A DNA stretch of 64,000 nucleotides from DATGPD01 sp041398565 (GTDB lineage: Bacteria; Planctomycetota; UBA1135; UBA2386): NCBI GenBank assembly GCA_041398565.1, contig JAWKUN010000002.1:1674001-1738000 (forward strand), in the 5' to 3' direction. A program made the position numbers and the translations under genes. The stretch's first letter is position 1. Every line of letters starts with the position of its first letter. Below the pieces are notes generated by a model, which made no database searches, was not told where the DNA came from, and saw only the letters and a list, made by a program, of their open reading frames with translations. Positions 61,672 to 64,000 of the stretch are shown one piece after another.

Positions 61672-61992
61672 ATGTCCCGAGTCTGCCAAGTCACTGGCCG
61701 CCGCACCCGTGTCGGCAATACCGTCGCTCGTCGAGGTCTTGCCAAGAAGAAGGGTGGTGTCGGTCGCCGGGTCACGGGCCGCGCCAAGCGCAAGTTCAAG
61801 CCGAACATCCAGACGGTGCGGGTGCTGACCCGGGAGGGACGTATCCTCCGCCTGAAGGTGTCGACCAAGGTCATCAAGTCCGGCAAGGTGACGCTGCGCC
61901 GCGGCGACAAGGTCGAGACCTTCCCGCTGGTGAAGGCCCTGCGTGGCCGTCACCGTGACGAGTTGGCGGCGCAAGCTGCGACGAAGGGCTGA
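61672..61992 (+). CDS. rpmB: 50S ribosomal protein L28 with C-terminal extension
   Basis: A 106-residue L28; most bacterial L28 proteins have about 63-80. The conserved part is MSRVCQVTGRRTRVGNTVA, then GRAKRKFKPNIQTVRV and VSTKVIKSGKVTL. There is a single Cys, so this is the zinc-free type. The last 25 residues (VETFPLVKALRGRHRDELAA and on) extend beyond the usual end. It stands alone, without rpmG next to it. The start ATG 61672 is the only sensible one. Confidence 0.92.
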   Translation: MSRVCQVTGRRTRVGNTVARRGLAKKKGGVGRRVTGRAKRKFKPNIQTVRVLTREGRILRLKVSTKVIKSGKVTLRRGDKVETFPLVKALRGRHRDELAAQAATKG

Positions 61993-62089
61993 GGGCGGCA
62001 GCGCCGCGCCGCGACGATCTGCACCGTTGGTGTACGGGCCGCAGGCCGTGGGATCTGAATAGTCGCAGCCGGGTCCCGTAGCCCGCGCC

Positions 62090-62344
62090 ATGCGTTTCGC
62101 GGAACTCCTCGTCCTCTGCGGTGTGCTCGTCTGGTTGTCGCACACGCTGCGGCAAGGCGGCCGCTTCGACGTCGCTTGGCTCACGCTCTTCGTGGGGCTG
62201 GGCCTCATGCTGTCGCGCGTCGGGTTCTTCCTGGGCGCGCTCCTGTCGTGTGTCAGCCTCGGCATGCTCACCCTGCCGCTGGCCCGCCTCGAGTGGTCGC
62301 GCCTGCATGGCCAGAGCCCGCGCGATCCTTCGCGCCGTAGCTGA
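62090..62344 (+). CDS. Small hydrophobic membrane protein
   Basis: An 84-residue product with two or three hydrophobic segments (about residues 4-18, 27-44 and 46-62) and a basic tail. No family is recognised. It lies 97 bp after rpmB and 63 bp before tRNA-Arg, on the same strand as both. Membrane-like composition, unlike the Arg/Ser-rich shadows around it, supports it being real. Confidence 0.6.
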   Translation: MRFAELLVLCGVLVWLSHTLRQGGRFDVAWLTLFVGLGLMLSRVGFFLGALLSCVSLGMLTLPLARLEWSRLHGQSPRDPSRRS

Positions 62345-62406
62345 CTCACGCCGAGTCCGGCGCGCGTGCACTCGGGGGTGCCGGTGGTATCTTGCTGCCC
62401 CAACGG

Positions 62407-62483
<77 letters not shown>

Positions 62484-62561
62484 GCGCGGCGCGGAGCGCC
62501 GCGCCGGCAAGCCCGGCAAGCGTGTGGCGCAGCGCCGCGGGCGCTTTGGCGCCCGCGGCGC
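62484..62561 (+). terminator. Two strong hairpins directly after tRNA-Arg
   Basis: GCGCGGCGC-GGA-GCGCCGCGC (62484-62504) begins at the base after CCA. A second perfect 13-bp stem GCGCCGCGGGCGC-TTTG-complement spans 62532-62561. The first may mark the tRNA 3' processing site; the second is a likely terminator. There is no T-run. Confidence 0.6.
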
Positions 62562-62649
62562 GCGAAGCGACTCCTTGTCGAGCGACCCCGGTGTTCGCAC
62601 ACCCCTGTGTCGCGCACTCCTGTGCGTCGACGTGTTGCCCCAAAACGCA

Positions 62650-62685
62650 AGTCGGGCTGCACGACTTGCGTCGTGCAGCCCGACT
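62650..62685. terminator. Perfect 16-bp hairpin between tRNA-Arg and a convergent gene
   Basis: AGTCGGGCTGCACGAC (62650-62665), loop TTGC, exact complement (62670-62685). It is preceded by CAAAACGCA and lies 35 bp beyond the minus-strand gene end at 62720. It is symmetric, so it can serve both directions. Confidence 0.65.
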
Positions 62686-62719
62686 CCACTCACGAACCTC
62701 GGTCCGCGAGCGACTCAGA

Positions 62720-63826
62720 TCACGGCAGGTACTGGACGCTGGCGCGGTTGGTCAGCTTGCCAGGCAGCGCGAAGGTCGGGCCGACCGTGAAGGCCTGGAA
62801 GTCCAGGTAACGGTTGACCAGGATGGCCGGGGCAGCGCCCGGGGGCAGCACGGTGCCGTTGGCGGCGCCAGTGGTGTCGAGGGAACCACCGGCGACCTGA
62901 ACGAACGCGCCACCTGGGTTCAGGTAGAGCGCGCCGCTGGCGATCGAGCCGAGCGGGATGCCCGGGCAGCCGATGTTGACGCCGAGGAACACGGCGAAGA
63001 GGCCGCTCTGGTTCGGGAAGTCGCCGACGCGGTAGTCGATGCCGTCGACGCGGCCGCCACCGTTCTCGGGCCACATGCCACCCGCACCGAACGTGCGCGG
63101 ATTGCCGGCCGCGTTGAGCAGGGTGGACACGCAGTTCGACGTGTTGCCGATCTGTGTCGGGTCGGTGCCGCCCATGTTCAGCACGGCGGCGTCCAACATC
63201 AGCTCGTAGCGGATGCAGCGGGCCGAGGGCTGGGTGATGGCCATGGTCGCGCCATCGATGTTCCACGCCAGGTTCGGCGCGTTCGGGGCGGGGTTGTCAG
63301 CCTGCGTCGTGCCGAGCAGGTAGTAGGTGCAGATGTGCGACGACAGGCCGTCGGTGGTCCAGCCGGCGTTGGCGGCCAGGTTGAGGCCCTGGTAGTAGGT
63401 GTTGCACAGCGGCAGGGCGGTCGACGGGGTGGTCAGCGTCGCCGTGATGATCCAGGCGTTGATGCCCGTGCCCGAGGGGCTCTGCAAGGGCGCGGTCTGC
63501 AGCAGGATGCCGCCGGCGCTGGCGTCGGGCTGGCCGGCGTTGTCAGCGCGGATGATGAAGCTGTAGGGCTCGGTGACCAGCGAGTTCTGGTCCTGCAGCA
63601 CGTGACGGAAGCCCGTCAGCACCGTGCCGGCGCCCGTGGCGTCATGGCCGATGCCGGCGTAGTGCGTCGACGGCACTTGCATCATGTTGTCGCCGGCGTT
63701 GGTGCCGAGGGTGCCGCGCGACGTGTAGTTCGTGCAGCCGGAGTAGACGCCGAAGTAGTTCGGGGACTGGGCGGTCGCCGTGGCGGCGAGCGCGAGGGAA
63801 ACCGAAGCGAGGAAGAGGGAACGCAT
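62720..63826 (-). CDS. Exported protein, paralogue of the one at 60258-61337
   Basis: A 368-residue protein with signal peptide MRSLFLASVSLALAATATAQ. It shares with its paralogue the opening VYSGCTNYTSRGTLGTNAG, the motif QVPSTHYAGIGHDATG, the central NMGGTDPTQI/FGAGGMWP blocks and the end NRYLDFQAFTVGPTFALPGK. The body is beta-rich; the region from about residue 272 (FAVFLGVNIGCPGIPLGS) resembles the shared C-terminal module. ATG 63826 gives the signal peptide. The gene is separated from its paralogue by rpmB, a small membrane gene and tRNA-Arg on the other strand. Function unknown. Confidence 0.83.
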   Translation of the reverse strand: MRSLFLASVSLALAATATAQSPNYFGVYSGCTNYTSRGTLGTNAGDNMMQVPSTHYAGIGHDATGAGTVLTGFRHVLQDQNSLVTEPYSFIIRADNAGQPDASAGGILLQTAPLQSPSGTGINAWIITATLTTPSTALPLCNTYYQGLNLAANAGWTTDGLSSHICTYYLLGTTQADNPAPNAPNLAWNIDGATMAITQPSARCIRYELMLDAAVLNMGGTDPTQIGNTSNCVSTLLNAAGNPRTFGAGGMWPENGGGRVDGIDYRVGDFPNQSGLFAVFLGVNIGCPGIPLGSIASGALYLNPGGAFVQVAGGSLDTTGAANGTVLPPGAAPAILVNRYLDFQAFTVGPTFALPGKLTNRASVQYLP

Positions 63827-64000
63827 CCTTGTGGGGACTCCTGAAGAGAGTGAGTGACAGGGGCGACGACGCCCATGGACGCCTCGAACGAGGCGGGGGA
63901 CAGGCCCATCGTCGGACGAGTCTGGCTCAGTGTACTCGCCCGGCATCAGACGGACGGGACACAGAGCCAGGATCCGTAAGTGAGAGCTTTTCCTGGCGGT
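63827..64000. other. Upstream region of the last exported-protein gene
   Basis: This 174-bp stretch precedes the minus-strand gene starting at 63826 and runs to the window edge. On the minus strand a purine-rich stretch near 63829-63833 is the likely ribosome binding site. I see no gene, tRNA or clear promoter boxes. Confidence 0.35.

Overview
The window is a GC-rich (roughly 70%) chromosomal segment, almost certainly from a member of the Planctomycetota, probably a deep, poorly described lineage. Four things point there: an ECF sigma factor translationally coupled to a TPR-bearing Ser/Thr kinase; many large exported proteins with unrelated front ends (kelch/HAF, ELWxxDGT, Ig-like) but a similar C-terminal beta-rich module; lipoproteins with long glycine-rich tracts; and an exported, TPR-flanked alpha-2-macroglobulin-like giant. 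I see no rRNA, CRISPR array, integrase, transposase or phage gene, so this looks like core chromosome with its own repeat families.

Layout. 1-735: 5' part of a membrane-anchored helical-repeat protein leaving the window. 1117-6365: tandem pair of paralogous glycine-rich lipoproteins. 6455-13034: tightly packed, mostly overlapping run of amidohydrolase, NrnA-type DHH phosphoesterase, metallophosphoesterase, CutA, SLC13-type transporter and a polytopic GT-C-like protein. 13084-21138: exported unknown, kinase/ECF pair, exported GyrI-like protein, ComM-type ATPase and a degenerate receiver-like protein. 21342-24555: two exported proteins separated by a REPIN-like element and followed by three tandem copies of a 187-188 bp unit rich in hairpins. 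24556-32388: the 2610-residue macroglobulin-like protein. 32604-38865: exported kelch/Ig/HAF protein, another exported protein and an exported FKBP isomerase. 39112-45483: TMTC-like membrane protein, PadR regulator with membrane partner, and a convergent operon of GT-C-like protein, MBOAT acyltransferase and small membrane protein. 45581-55694: DUF4382-like lipoprotein, HEAT-like exported protein, LolA-like protein, GT39-like transferase, release factor 3 and an ELWxxDGT-repeat protein. 55918-60087: an EboA plus TatD-hydrolase pair divergent from lgt-pyrC. 60258-63826: two paralogous exported proteins flanking rpmB, a small membrane protein and tRNA-Arg(UCU).

How it works together. Housekeeping genes (prfC, comM, lgt, pyrC, rpmB, tRNA-Arg) are scattered among envelope genes. 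Lgt would lipidate the three lipoproteins seen here; the four GT-C-like proteins and the MBOAT enzyme suggest lipid-linked sugar or acyl transfer in the envelope. Most exported proteins carry a C-terminal module that could be a sorting or anchoring signal. The least explained items are the multi-hairpin tandem repeat, the REPIN-like elements that supply stop codons to neighbouring genes, the shared C-terminal module and the reduced ebo locus.
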